Position numbers and translations under genes: made by a program. A stretch of DNA of 64,000 nucleotides, taken from positions 30,966 to 94,965 of the forward strand of contig JAKSVN010000002.1 of NCBI GenBank assembly GCA_024427125.1. Direction: 5' to 3'. This DNA comes from Mycoplasmoidaceae bacterium (GTDB lineage Bacteria; Bacillota_I; Bacilli_A; Mycoplasmatales; Mycoplasmoidaceae). Positions within the stretch are counted from its first letter, which is position 1, and each line of letters begins with the position of its first letter. The notes under the pieces are model-generated. The model was not told the DNA's origin and made no database searches. It saw only the letters and a list, made by a program, of their open reading frames with translations. Shown here piece by piece: positions 34,603-45,943 of this stretch.

Positions 34603-35217
34603 ATAAATTTCTAATCAAGGATCAACATTTTCAATCTCTTTTAGAGACTTAAGTTCTGGAACTGAGTCTATATTGCTTATCTTTATATTCTTAGAATGGA
34701 ATTGCTTTAGCAAGTGTAAATAAACCTTTTCACTTTGAATGTTCAACTTGTAATTATGGATTATTAGGTGCACGTGTTTATTCTTAAGTTCATGCGTTAA
34801 AAAGAAATTAAGTATATGTTTATTAATATCTTTTTCTAAATCAGCAAAGATAACAATCTCATCAGATAAAGAATAGAATGGAGAGTTGAATTTGTATTGC
34901 TGACTATTTGGGTTAATTAGCAAAACATTGCTGATGGCCTGTAGGGTCTTGGCCAAATTTAGTAATTTATTTTGCTCTGGAGACACTTGAGTGCAAATTT
35001 GGTATGAAGTATTGGAAAACAAACGAGTTGTTAAAATTTCGCTTTCTTTTTGTCACTTGTCTCTTTCTGGTAATAATTTGTCTTGTTCATAATGATTAAG
35101 ATCAAGTACTGTTAAGTTATTAACTTTCTTTTCTATGATGGATGCAAATAATAATGTTTCTATATTTTGTTTATGAAAACTATTAATGTCAACTATTGCA
35201 ATTGTTTTATTTGCCAT
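34579..35217 (-). CDS. ParA/Soj-like remnant protein lacking the P-loop
   Basis: 212 aa. The start KTIAIVDINSFHKQNIETLLFA...NNLTVLDLNHYEQ lines up with the ParA pattern (IAIVNQKGGVGKTT...NLAAALA...VLLIDLD), but the Walker A Lys/Gly residues are gone. Later parts (DEIVIFADLEKDINKHILNFF) are loosely compatible with the fold. Known: soj/parA commonly follows gidA-gidB. Here it directly follows rsmG with an 11-base overlap. The homology is inference from pattern and context. It cannot hydrolyse ATP in the usual way. Confidence 0.45.
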
Positions 35218-35920
35218 AGTCAAATCCTTTTAATATTTGTTTATAGTCTCTTGGATATTTTGGATTGGTCTTGCCAAACTTCTTAGCAATGATTGTATAG
35301 AAATCTATACCATCATCCTTTATATAGTCAACCACTAATAATTTAGCTGATAGTTGTTTTAGTTCTTGGTTCAAGTCTTTGACTTCAGCTAAATAGTTTT
35401 TACCTTTTGGAATTACAACCAAACCATCAGACTTAGCAAATGGTGTAACTAGTTCTAGAATTGTCTCAATAGGAGCGACTGCTTTGGCAGTAACTAAATC
35501 AAATTGTCTTTTAGTTGATGTTTGTTCAATTCTTTGACAAATAACTTCAACATTAACTAAATGCAATTGCTTTGCAAGTTGAGTCATAAATTCACATTTC
35601 TTATGACTTGCTTCAATGATTGTTAACTTTATGTTAGGGAAGAATAACTTAATCACAAAACCTGGAATACCTGAGCCTGATCCAACATCTAATACTGTTT
35701 TAACAGTATCAAAGTCAACCATACGGTAAACCATCATTGATTGTCAAAAATATTTAGATCAGATGACATCATCTTTATCTAATCTAGTTAAATTCATTTT
35801 GGCATTTTGTTCTTGTAAAAATGTTTTATAAACATCTAGCTGACTAGATAATTTATTTTTGTCAAGATTGGTGATACCAAATTCTTTAATAACATTTTCA
35901 ATGAATTGTGTTTTAGTCAT
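35207..35920 (-). CDS. rsmG: 16S rRNA (guanine527-N7)-methyltransferase
   Basis: 237 aa. SAM-binding motif VLDVGSGSGIPGFVIKLFFP, then TIIEASHKKCEF and the DLVTAKAVAPI motif of RsmG (GidB). The first third, DKNKLSSQLDVYKTFLQEQNAKMNLT, is the usual helical lead-in. The ATG overlaps the mnmG end by eight bases and its stop overlaps the next gene by eleven, so the three are one operon. Confidence 0.95.
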
Positions 35921-37763
35921 GTTTCTTGCTTTTACTTGTTATATAGTTTTTTATGATTGCTATATCAACTAAATTAATTCCTGAGATTCTGCTTGCCTGT
36001 TCTAGATCTGCTGGCATAATCTTATTTAATTTATCTATAGCTTCCAAAGTTAGATTTGGAACTTCTTTATAGTTCTTAATAGAGCTTAAATTGCACTTTG
36101 CTAAGTTAGAAAGCTTCTTAATGTTCTTTAGTTGGTTAGCAATATAACCTTCAAACTTGATATTAATATCAATCTTCTTGCAAATATCAGGATTGATATT
36201 TTTAACTTTGCAAGTTAGTAATACATCAAGTGATTTAACTTCTGGTCTTTTGATAAGTTGATACAAAGTATAACTTCCACAGTTATATTGTTTTAATAGT
36301 TTCTTAAATTGATGAACTTTGTGTTCTTTCAAATATTTAATTTGACGATTAAAGATTTGTAAGTTCTTTTTGTAAGCTTGATAAACTTCTTTCTTGACAA
36401 GCCCAACTTTCTTTCCATATTCTATTAAACGTTCTTGAGCATTATCGTTTCTTAAATACAATCTATGTTCTGCTCTTGAAGTTAATAACCTATAAGGTTC
36501 AGTTATACCTTTAGTCATAATGTCATCAGTTAACACACCAAGGTATGCTTCCGAACGTTTAAGAATTAATGGTTCTTTCTTTTTAATATTTAAAACTGCA
36601 TTGATTCCAGCAAGTAATCCTTGTCCTGCTGCTTCTTCATAACCACTAGTTCCATTTATTTGACCAGCACAAAATAAGTTTTTAATATTCTTTAACTCAT
36701 AGTTAAGTTTTAATTGTGTTGGATCAATTGCATCATATTCAATGGCATAAGCATATTTTAAAAATATGGCCTTTTCAAGTCCTGCCACAGAGTGAATAAT
36801 CTTTTCTTGAGTTTCACGATCAAAGCTAGTAGATAATCCTTGTAAATACATTGAGTCTCAGCTTGCTGATTCTGGTTCAACAAAGACTTGATGTCTTTCT
36901 TTATCAGCAAATCTCATTACTTTGTCTTCTATACTAGGACAATATCTTGGTCCTATTGAATGAATCCTTCCAGAATACATTGCTGACTTAGAGATGTTAT
37001 CTCTAATGATCTTATGTGTCTTTTGGTTTGTATAAGTTAAATGACAATTAGTTTGCATATCAAATGGCAAGAATGTGGGTTTAAAGTGTTCAAAAGATAA
37101 TAAGTCATTTGTTCCTGGTTCAACTTGCATCTTATTAAAATCAATACTTGATTTTAAAATACGTGGAGGTGTACCAGTTTTTAATCTAATTAGTTTAATG
37201 CCATTAGCTACCATACTATCTGAAAGATAGTTTGCGCCTTGTTGACCGCTTGGACCTTCATGATGTTGTTCTTGTCCACGATGACAAATTGGTTTTAAAT
37301 ATGTTCCTGTTGTTAAAACCATTGTTTTACATTTGTATGTAGCTTTGCTACATTTAACACCTTTAAGTGTTTTATCTTTAACAATTAGTTCTCTAGCTTC
37401 GTCAATGATTAGAGTTAAATTCTTTTGTGCTTTTATAGCGCTAACCCAAAAGTCATGATATTTAACTTTATCAATTTGAGCACGAAGTGCTCATACACCT
37501 GCACCTTTAGCAGCATTTAAAAGTTTCATTTGTAATTGTGCTTTATCAGCAGCTATAGCTTGCATACCACCCAAAGCATCAATCTCTCTAGTAACTACTC
37601 CTTTAGCTGGCCCACCCACAGATGGATTACATGGAGTATCACCAATATGTTCTTCGTTTAATGTAATTAAAGCAGTCTTCTTACCTAAATTAGAAGCTGC
37701 AAATGCAGCTTCTAGTCCAGCATGACCTGCTCCTATAACTATCACATCAAATGATTTTTCCAT
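35913..37763 (-). CDS. mnmG: tRNA modification enzyme MnmG (GidA)
   Basis: 616 aa FAD protein that, with MnmE, makes the cmnm5 modification at wobble U34. Dinucleotide-binding [10 protein letters not shown] near the N-terminus, conserved [27 protein letters not shown], and the [17 protein letters not shown] region. Length matches the family. First gene of the mnmG-rsmG-ParA-like operon, downstream of the tRNA-Gln terminator. Confidence 0.96.
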
Positions 37764-37777
37764 AGTGCTTTATATTA

Positions 37778-37808
37778 TAAAAATAAAAATAGCATTTATG
37801 CTATTTTT
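37778..37808 (-). terminator. tRNA-Gln terminator
   Basis: 11-bp stem AAAAATAGCAT/ATGCTATTTTT with a two-base centre. On the minus strand it is followed by ATTTTTA. It lies between tRNA-Gln and the mnmG start. Confidence 0.75.
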
Positions 37809-37812
37809 AATA

Positions 37813-37887
37813 TGGCTGGAACAGTAGGATTCGAACCTACACATGCAAGGGTCAGAACCTTGTGCCTTTCCGTTTGGCTATGTTCCA
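37813..37887 (-). tRNA. tRNA-Gln, anticodon CUG
   Basis: Full cloverleaf on the minus strand: acceptor TGGAACA/TGTTCCA, D arm AGCCAAACGGAAAGGC, anticodon stem CAAGG/CCTTG around loop TTCTGAC, T arm GTAGGTTCGAATCCTAC, discriminator G and encoded CCA. The U1-A72 pair is a glutamine feature. The anticodon CUG reads CAG, the rare Gln codon here. Confidence 0.92.
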
Positions 37888-37911
37888 ATACCATAAATTA
37901 TATGTCTAAAT

Positions 37912-37937
37912 AAAAAAGAGGATTAATCCTCTTTTTT
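37912..37937 (-). terminator. Terminator of AbrB/DUF4177 pair
   Basis: A perfect 26-base palindrome, arms AAAAAAGAGGATT/AATCCTCTTTTTT, overlapping the stop of the small gene. Confidence 0.8.
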
Positions 37938-38072
37938 AAAAATGAAAGTGTGACCAGCTGATCCTGAGTTAGCTGCATGGCTGACTACTTCTCAGCCTTT
38001 GCTAGTTCATTCATCAACTGTTTTTTGCAAATCCTTAATTCAAGGTCTACTTTTAACAACTTTGTATTTCAT
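37923..38072 (-). CDS. 49-aa DUF4177-like protein
   Basis: Sequence MKYKVVKSRPWIKDLQKTVDEW then SKGWEVVSHAANSG fits the small DUF4177-type pattern (YKVV...L..GWEVV). Function unknown. Starts one base after the AbrB-like gene, so it is co-transcribed with it. Preceding GAAAGGAAAAT serves as ribosome site. The last codons lie in the terminator palindrome. Confidence 0.65.
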
Positions 38073-38073
38073 A

Positions 38074-38283
38074 TTATTTTCCTTTCTTTGCAGCAAAGAT
38101 AGCTTTAGCTAAATCCATATATTGATCTGCTTTAGCTATTGCTATGCCACGTTCAATGTCACCGAAAAGTAGCAATGCATCACCAATTTGTAAATTGAAG
38201 ACTTCTCTTGCTTCTTTAGGTATTACAATTTGGCCTTTGGGCCCAATCTTTGCAGTTCAGATTCATCTTGTCTGTTTTTTCAT
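38074..38283 (-). CDS. AbrB/SpoVT-type DNA-binding protein, 69 aa
   Basis: The N-terminal half, TAKIGPKGQIVIPKEAREVFNLQIGDALLLFGD, is the SpoVT-AbrB swapped-hairpin fold, which binds DNA as a dimer. It could be a transition-state-type repressor or the antitoxin half of a pair with the following 49-aa gene, although the latter does not look like a known toxin. Trp residues at positions 7 and 9 are TGA-encoded. Confidence 0.8.
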
Positions 38284-38321
38284 ATTTCTTACTTTTCCTA
38301 CTTTTCTTACTTATTATATAT

Positions 38322-38357
38322 TAAAAAATAAAAAATAGCACAATTGAGTGCTATTTT
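38322..38357 (-). terminator. rnpB terminator
   Basis: AAAATAGCAC/GTGCTATTTT stem, then TTTATTTTTT on the minus strand. Confidence 0.8.
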
Positions 38358-38362
38358 CCTTT

Positions 38363-38721
38363 GCCTAACATAACCCATGTTCTGTCTTGGTCAATCATTT
38401 ATCTATAAAGCAATTTGGTGCCTTATGGGCATAGTCTTGATGCTTTATCCTCTAGATTATTCAATTCTAATCTAAAGATTCCCTTACCAAAATTTAGGTT
38501 TCTTGCTTGTGGGGTTTACCGCGTTTCATCTAAATGTTTCCATCTAGCTCGTCTCTGTGGTACTATTAAAGCGTTCTCATAGTCTTACGACCTTAGATAG
38601 TTCTTTCCGTCACTAGGGTGCTGTGACTTATTTATTAATCACACACAATCACTACAAGGTTAACACCTTGTGCAAGCATGGAGTTTCCTCTATTGTTGCC
38701 AACAGCGATTGACTGTTAGGC
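38363..38721 (-). ncRNA. rnpB: RNase P RNA (class B)
   Basis: The catalytic RNA that processes tRNA 5' ends. On the minus strand, 5' GCCTAACA pairs with 3' TGTTAGGC to form P1. The conserved segments GAGGAAACTCCATGC near the 5' end, GACGGAAAGAAC in the middle and GACAGAACATGGGTTAT near the 3' end are all present, the last forming P4 and CRIV/V. Length of about 360 nt is typical of class B. It lies between polC and the AbrB-like gene with its own terminator. Confidence 0.93.
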
Positions 38722-38735
38722 TATAGGATTATACA

Positions 38736-41700
38736 CTAAAACAATCTAATTTGATCATCGGCTTCTAAAGAATCAAGGACACCAAGATCTTTTAGCTTGC
38801 CAATCAAAGTTGTTGACAACTTTGTTCTGTTTTGTAAATCCAAAATTGAACTGAATGGTTTTTGCTTTCTAGCTTCAACAATTGATAAAGCAGCTTCTAT
38901 TCCCAAACCATCTAGACTTGTAAATGGAGGAAGGATACTATTGCCTTGGGCAATAAACTCAGTTGCTGATGATTTATTGATATCAATGTTTAACATCTTG
39001 ATACCACGAGCAAACATTTCAAGTGCAACTTCGAAAATTGAAATTAATTCGATTTGTTTATTAGATAATTTAGCTTCGCTAGTTTTAGCTTTTTCTCTAG
39101 ATTTATAATCAGCAAATACTCTTGCTACTTCTTCTGGGCCTTTAATTATTGTTTCTATATCAAAAGCAGCAGCAGATCTGATTGAGAATCAGACAGCATA
39201 GAATTGTGTTGGATAATAAACTTTATATCATGCTGTTCTAATAGCATCAAGAACATATGCAGTAGCATGAGCTTTAGGGAATAGATATTGAATCTTCTTA
39301 CATGAGTCAATGTATCATTCTGGTACTTTGACATCAATCATTTCTTTTTCATATTCCAAAGGAATGCCTTTACCTTTTCTAATCTTTTCTACAGCTTTGA
39401 AGGCATGATCATAGCTCATTCCACAGTCAACTAAGTATTGAAAGATGTTTTCACGACAGGCTGCAACTTGTCCTAGTTGCGCACCATTATCAACTAAATC
39501 TTCAGCATTGCCTCTTCATACACCAGTTCCATGACTTAATCCTGATATTCTAATTAAGTCTCCAACACTTGTTGGTTTAGTTTTAGCAACTATTCCTCTT
39601 GTTAAGTTAGTTCCAAATTCAGGTAAAGCAATTGTTGCTATTTTATTTTGATCATAGTTTTTGTCAACAATGCCAATTGATTTGCTGTTAGCAAATAATT
39701 GTAAAACTTTGTCATCGTGGTTAGGAATTGTTCTAGGGTCAACTTTTGTTAAATCACCAAGATGTTTTAAAATAGTAGGTTCATCATGGCCTAGAATATC
39801 AAACTTTAATAAATTATTTTCAATTGAATGATATTCAAAGTGTGTTGTTAATCAACCTTTTGTTTTATCATTAGATGGATAGTTACATGGAGTAAATTCT
39901 GTAATCTCATGTCCCTTAGGAACAACCACAATACCACCAGGGTGTTGCCCTGTTGTTCTCTTGACACCTTCACACTTGCTAGCTAAAGCTAATACTAAAG
40001 CATTAGATGGTTGGAAGTTTGGATCAATTTGTTCATAATATGATTTGACATAACCAATAGCTGTTTTATTAGCTACTGTTCCAATTGTTCCTGCTCTAAA
40101 TGCATTATTAGATCCAAACATGTCACGAATAAATTCGTGAGCTTTAGCTTGATATTCACCAGAGAAGTTTAAGTCTATATCTGGAAGCTTGTCTGCTTTT
40201 GTTCCTAAGAATGATTCAAATGGGATATTGTGACCGTCTCTAATTAATTCTGCTCCACATTTAGGACATTTCTTTGGTGGCAAATCAAAACCATCAATAT
40301 TTCTATCTTGTGATCATTCAAAGTGTTTACACTTTGGACATACATAATGAGGTGGCAATGGGTTAACTTCTGAAACATTAGATAAGAAAGCAACAAGCGA
40401 TGAACCAACTGAACCTCTTGAACCAACTAAATAACCATCCTTATTTGATTTTTCAATTAGCAAGTGACTAATTCAATAAATAACTTCATATCCTTTAGAA
40501 AGGATACCAGTTAATTCAACATTAATTCTGTCTTCTATTTCTTTATCTAATGGATCACCATAAATCCTTTTAGCTGTAGACCAAACTAATTCTTTAAGCT
40601 TAGGTCCAGCTTCAGGCATTTCTGGTTTACATAATGCATCTTCACTATCGTTAATTGGAATAACAAGATTAACATCATGAGCAAATTGTTGTGTATTGTC
40701 TATGACAATCTCTTTTGCAGTTTTCTTATCAACAAATGCAAAAGCATCTAACATTTCATCAGTTGTTAAACAGTGTAGATCTGGAACAAATGTAGATCCA
40801 TCATGACGATATAAATTGTTTCTCTTTCCACCTAATTGTTTTGTGTAAACATAGATTTCATGAATTTGTCTTTCATAAGGCATTAAGTAGTATGCATCTG
40901 ATACAGCACATACTTTTTTGTTTAGTTTGTTTGCTGTCTCAATAATCTTGCCTAATGCATTCTTTGTATCTTCAGTACTAATCTTATCTTGCTTAGCAAG
41001 ATGTTCAATGTTTTTAGCTGGAGCAACAAAGACATAATCATATTTGCTAATCTTTTCTTCTAAGCTTTTTTGAGTTTCACTAATTGCAGCTTCTCAAACA
41101 TCACCATCGTATGGATGAGGACAAATAATTAAATTCTTACGATATGGATCAAAGTTATCAAAATGTAATTTTGGTTGACCATTAGTTAATTGTATTGTTT
41201 CTTCATCGTCATCTTTTTGATAAAGTTGTTTAGTTAAAGCTAAACTTAACAATTTAAATAAGTCTTGCAAACCGTTTTGGTTCTTAACATAAACATCTAC
41301 AAAGTAACCTCTTCTACTTGCACGTAGTGCAGCTGTTTGTAATTTATCATTAATATCTTTGATGTTTTCAATGTGGTCTTGTGTTGTTAAACGTTTAATA
41401 AAGTATTTTCATACTTCTAGCAAGTATTCGCTATCCTTGTCAGCACGGTGTGCTTCAAGTGGATTGTATTCTACTCTTAGTTTACTAACAAGCGTTCCTA
41501 ATGTATGCTTTGAATACTTTTTATTGATAGCATGTGAAATCTCAAGTGTATCAATTAAACAGTTTGTAATTGGTTCAACTTTATATCTTTCACATAGTTT
41601 GTTTAAGAAGTTTAAGTCAAATCTAATACCATTGTGAGCAATTAAAACATCATTACCAATTCATTGTTTTATTTTTAATAAAGCTTCTTTTTGACCTATA

Positions 41701-43151
41701 GCATTGTCAACCATTTCTTGAGTAATGTGGCTCATGTTGATAGCAACATTAGTTAATGGTTTAGTTGGTTTAACAAAGAAGTCTATTCTATCAACTATTT
41801 CACCATTTTTAAATTTGATAGCACCAAATTCAATCAAGTCTTCATATTGAGGATACAAACCCGTTGTTTCTATATCAAATACTGTGTAATCAGCTTGAAT
41901 TAATGATTTATCAATTGGATTGACAACAATAGGAATAAATCTATCAATTACTTCAAATTCACATCCATAGATAGGTTTAATATCAGGATAGTTTTTACTT
42001 GTAGTAAAAATTAAAGGAATAGATTGAACATTGTTTCTTTCCAAAACAGCTATTGATTCATAACCACATTCTTGAGCATGAGCAAAGATATCTTCTGAAG
42101 AATCAATTCCTTCATAAGCTGTCATATTAGAGTGTAATAAAAGTTCCACTCTCTTATTCTTAGCTCTATCTTTATGAATTAGATGTTCAGGTCTAGTGCT
42201 ATGACACATCTTATTAATTCTACCTGCTGGTTCATAACCAGTAAATTGATTAGATTCAACTAAACAGTTAATGCTTACTCATTGACCTTTTTTAAATTTA
42301 TCCAAGAATTCAACAGGCATGCTTGGTAATTTATTATGATATGTTGATTTATGTGGCCCTAAGAAAGCAGAATAAGAACATTTAAATGCTCCACCAGCAT
42401 AATCATAAATGATAAAGTGGTAAACACTTATCATTGCATGTTTCTTTGGTGTTTTTTTGTCAACACTAATTATTTCGCCAGAAACATTTATACGTGAACC
42501 AACTAAATCACTATTGATTTCTGATAAACGTGTAAAATCACCTGATACTTTATATCTACGATCATAAACTTCAGTAGGACTAGCCATCTTTTGGCTTTCT
42601 TCTACTAACTTAGCAATGTCTTGTTTACGACGATTATCTTCTTCAAGCATTCTTGCTTGCTTTTCTTCATTTAACAAGAATGTGATATCTTTAATAGCAA
42701 AATGTGCAGTGTTGTTTAAAAATAACTTTAGTTCCTGATAAATCTTTTTTAATTCATTTAATTCAACATCAGTAACATATTTGACAGTAATGATGTCATT
42801 ATCTACTGAATAATTCTTTGCATTTAATAGTTCTTGCAAAGCAAAGGAATTAGGATAATTCTTTTTAACTCATGATTCAATGTATTCATTTAAAGCTGAA
42901 TAATCAGCAGATGATCCTTTACTCTTGATAACTATTTTTAATCTATCACTAGGAAAATTAACTAATTTATTGTAAATTTTAGTTGGTAACACTTTGCTAG
43001 CTGTCAAATAAAGAACTACCTGGCTTTGAGAGTCAGATGGCATTGCAATACGAAAATCACAGTATGGTAAAATTAAATCAATTTCGTCAGATGTTAAAAT
43101 ATTTACTTGTAAGAAAAAACTCTTAGCAAAATCTTTAGGAACTTTTTTCAT
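38736..43151 (-). CDS. polC: DNA polymerase III alpha subunit, PolC type
   Basis: 1471 aa replicative polymerase with built-in proofreading. Order: helical N-terminal domain, OB fold (around [19 protein letters not shown]), PHP segment ([15 protein letters not shown]), a DEDD exonuclease near residues 420-590 ([20 protein letters not shown]) inserted in the PHP, a Cys4 zinc motif (CPKCGAELI), the palm with [12 protein letters not shown] (about 995) and a C-terminal HhH/tau-binding part. An upstream ATG at 43199 was rejected: TATAAT lies between, so 43151 fits a leaderless transcript. Confidence 0.96.
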
Positions 43152-43159
43152 TGTAAAAA

Positions 43160-43195
43160 GATTATATAAAAATAAATACTTAAAAGTATTTATTT
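43160..43195 (-). terminator. dxr terminator merged with polC promoter
   Basis: On the minus strand, an 11-bp stem AAATAAATACT/AGTATTTATTT is followed by TTTATATAATC. The same TATAAT can act as the polC -10, placing transcription start at or just before the polC ATG. Confidence 0.6.
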
Positions 43196-44275
43196 TCAAT
43201 ATTTGATAGATAGCAACCTTACAGTTTTATCAAAATCATATATATCTTGGACTGTTTTAATGGTACGTTTTTTGACTTTTTTTATTGTGTTTTCAATGTA
43301 ATCAACTATTTGGTCAAACCTTAGCATGCCAGCTTCAAATAGTTTTATTGCTACTTCGTCAGCTGCATTAATGATAATGGCTAATGAATTAGTTTTATCT
43401 TCCATAATGTCATAAGCTCAACTAATTGGTTTAACATTATTTAATTTTGTTAAGACTTGTGTCTTAGCTTCAGCTAATAATGGCTTAGGTAACTTATAGT
43501 TAAAATCTGAAATTGCTCATCCAATTGGTCCTGTCATTACAGGTTTAGATTGAGAATAAAGGAATGAACCATTGTTAAGCATAATAGCAGAATGAATAAT
43601 GGATGTTGGATCGTGTAAAACACTTACTTTTTTAGTATTGAAATACCAATATGCTTCAACAACTTCAAAACATTTATTTATAAGTGTATTTGAATCAATG
43701 GTAATTTTATTACCCATAACCCAATTCTTATGATTAATAGCTTGTTCATAAGTTACTGCAGCTTTTGTTTTTTTAGAAGCATGCAAGTATTTTCCACCAG
43801 AACCTGTAATATATATTTGGTTTACAGAGTTTTTATCTTGTAATAATAATTGATAAAACAAATTTGTATGTTCTGAATCAATTGGTAATACTTTGATATG
43901 ATGTTTCTTTGCATAAGCAAAAATATATCATCCAGCTGTAACAACAGATTCTTTATTAGCAATAGCAATATCAATCTTGTTATGCAAAGATGCCAATGTT
44001 GCTTCTAAGCCTGCAAAGCCAATAATGGCATTCACTACTAAATCAGGTTTTGATTTTTTCATTAAATCATCAAAACTTTTGCAATTTCCATGCTCATTAT
44101 TTCCTGAGCAATAAACATATTTAATCTTGTTTTCCTTGATTAGTTTTTGAGCAAGACTATCATTATTATGATAACTACAGCCAACAATTCTGTAGCCTAG
44201 CTTTTTAGCTATAGCTACAGTTTGTGTTCCGATTGAACCTGTAATTCCTACAATGACTATATTTGTCCTGTTCAT
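43190..44275 (-). CDS. dxr: 1-deoxy-D-xylulose 5-phosphate reductoisomerase
   Basis: 361 aa, the committed MEP pathway enzyme. NADPH-binding [26 protein letters not shown], catalytic [10 protein letters not shown] (Asp, Glu) and [22 protein letters not shown], plus the C-terminal [15 protein letters not shown] near the end is Trp, so the protein ends IKYWK. Its ATG overlaps the cdsA stop by four bases (ATGA). It lies in a tsf-pyrH-frr-cdsA-dxr-polC order close to that of Bacillus, with uppS missing. Confidence 0.94.
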
Positions 44276-45378
44276 AAGAAAACTAATCCATCTGTCATAC
44301 CATTATGAAGTGACATGATTAATTGCATAATCACAGTTATCAAGAAATAGAAAGTAAAGACAAGGATTGGTGCATCTAATCTATCAAGAATACCGCCATG
44401 TCCTGGAAGCAGATTACTAAAATCTTTAATATTAAACCTACGTTTAATAAAACTAAAGAATAGGTCACCAAAGATACTTACAACCATTATGACAATGATC
44501 GAAGGAATATAAATTGCTCAGAAATAAGGTTGAAGATTACACCAATCCTTAGGTGGGCACATTTGGCATCCTAAGAAACTGTATAAACTGTGTGCTTTAG
44601 CTTCTGCACCGTTTATTCCATAGAATAAGCCAATAATACCACACATGATAGCTAAAGTCACACCAACACCAAAACCAATTCCTTCTCATGTCTTCTTAGG
44701 ACTAATTTTTGGTGCCATCTTGTGTTTGCCAAATAATGAACCACCAATATAAGCAAACACATCACACAACACACTAGATGCCATCAAGAACATAAATGTT
44801 GTTCATGAATGAATAACAGTAGTATAGATAAATCCAACAAAGAATGTATTTAAAATAAAGATTAATAATGGGAACCAAATTCTTGTTCTTTTACCGACAT
44901 AGACAATATGTCTAGTCATAATTATTCATACAAGTGTTGATAATAATGTAAAGAATACGATACCTGCTAAACTAATAATTAAGAAGAATGTGAAGCTATC
45001 AATGGTTGTTTCATGAATAGGTGTGATATTGTATTTAAAATACTCTGCTCTTGTTCCAAGCAAGAAGATAGATACACCCATGGTTAATGCAAACAAAACA
45101 CAAGATGTATATATAAATATAGACTTGTGCCCTGGAAAACATAAATTAGCAATTTCTTTAGCTACAAAGACAATGATTGGTATCATCATTGCTACATTAA
45201 AGAAGTTCAAAATAAATTGAACATCTTTATTGCCTTTTACTGGGCTAAACCAATTACCATCAGAAAAAAACAACAATAGCAAATAAACCACATAAAAGAT
45301 AACAACGAATATTGCTGATCTTGTTCTGGTAAAGAAGGTTTGCCTTCTTTGTTGAATTTGCTTTGTTGTTTTTTTCAT
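44272..45378 (-). CDS. cdsA: Phosphatidate cytidylyltransferase
   Basis: 368 aa integral membrane enzyme that makes CDP-diacylglycerol for phospholipid synthesis. The signature [20 protein letters not shown] plus [14 protein letters not shown] is intact, and [25 protein letters not shown] is present. About seven to eight membrane segments. Supplies the substrate that phosphatidylglycerol and cardiolipin synthesis (cls at 47.6 kb) rely on. Confidence 0.96.
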
Positions 45379-45379
45379 A

Positions 45380-45934
45380 CTATAAAGACATTAAGTCTTT
45401 TTCTTTATTAGCAAATATGTCTTCTAATTTCTTATTTGCTACTTTTGTTGTCTTATTTAATTGATCTTCAAAGTATCTAATGTCATCATCTGATACATCA
45501 GGTGCTTTTTTATATTTTGCTTGAACTTCTTGTCTTACAGCACGAAGTTTTTGCATAGCTTGGTTGTAATATTCTTTTGCCTTCTTAACAGCGTCTCTTC
45601 TTGTTTCCTCTGTTAATGGAGCAAAGATTATTCTGATACAATCAGGGTTAACTTGAGGGTTAACTTTATATTCAGATTCAGCTAATGCTTTTGCGATATC
45701 TTTTACTAAACTTCTATCATAAGGTTTAATTAAAAGTTGACGGGCATCAACTGCTTGAACATTGGCAAGTTGCATTAATGGTGTCATTTCACCATAAGCA
45801 GGAACTTTCAATTGGTTAAACATGTTTGGGTTAACTCTTCCAGAGTTAATCTTTTGAAATTCATTTTGTAAATATGTAAAAACAGTTTGAGCCTTTTGGT
45901 TAAATTCTGCTTCTAATGTTTTTCATTCAATCAT
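45380..45934 (-). CDS. frr: Ribosome recycling factor
   Basis: 184 aa; splits post-termination ribosomes with EF-G. The helical ends KINSGRVNPNMF (equivalent to the usual TGRA/NP) and LTEETRRDAVKKAKEY are typical. A good AGGAG lies eight bases before the ATG. One base before cdsA. Confidence 0.96.
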
Positions 45935-45943
45935 AGCAATCTC

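Noticed and set aside
35913..37763. Interpreting split open frames in mnmG, polC, topA, clpB and others as frameshifts or pseudogenes.
   Set aside because: The breaks are all TGA codons in the same frame, read as Trp in this organism.
43151..43199. Upstream ATG for polC at 43199 giving 16 more residues.
   Set aside because: TATAAT and the dxr terminator lie after it, and the extra residues ([12 protein letters not shown]) look untranslated.
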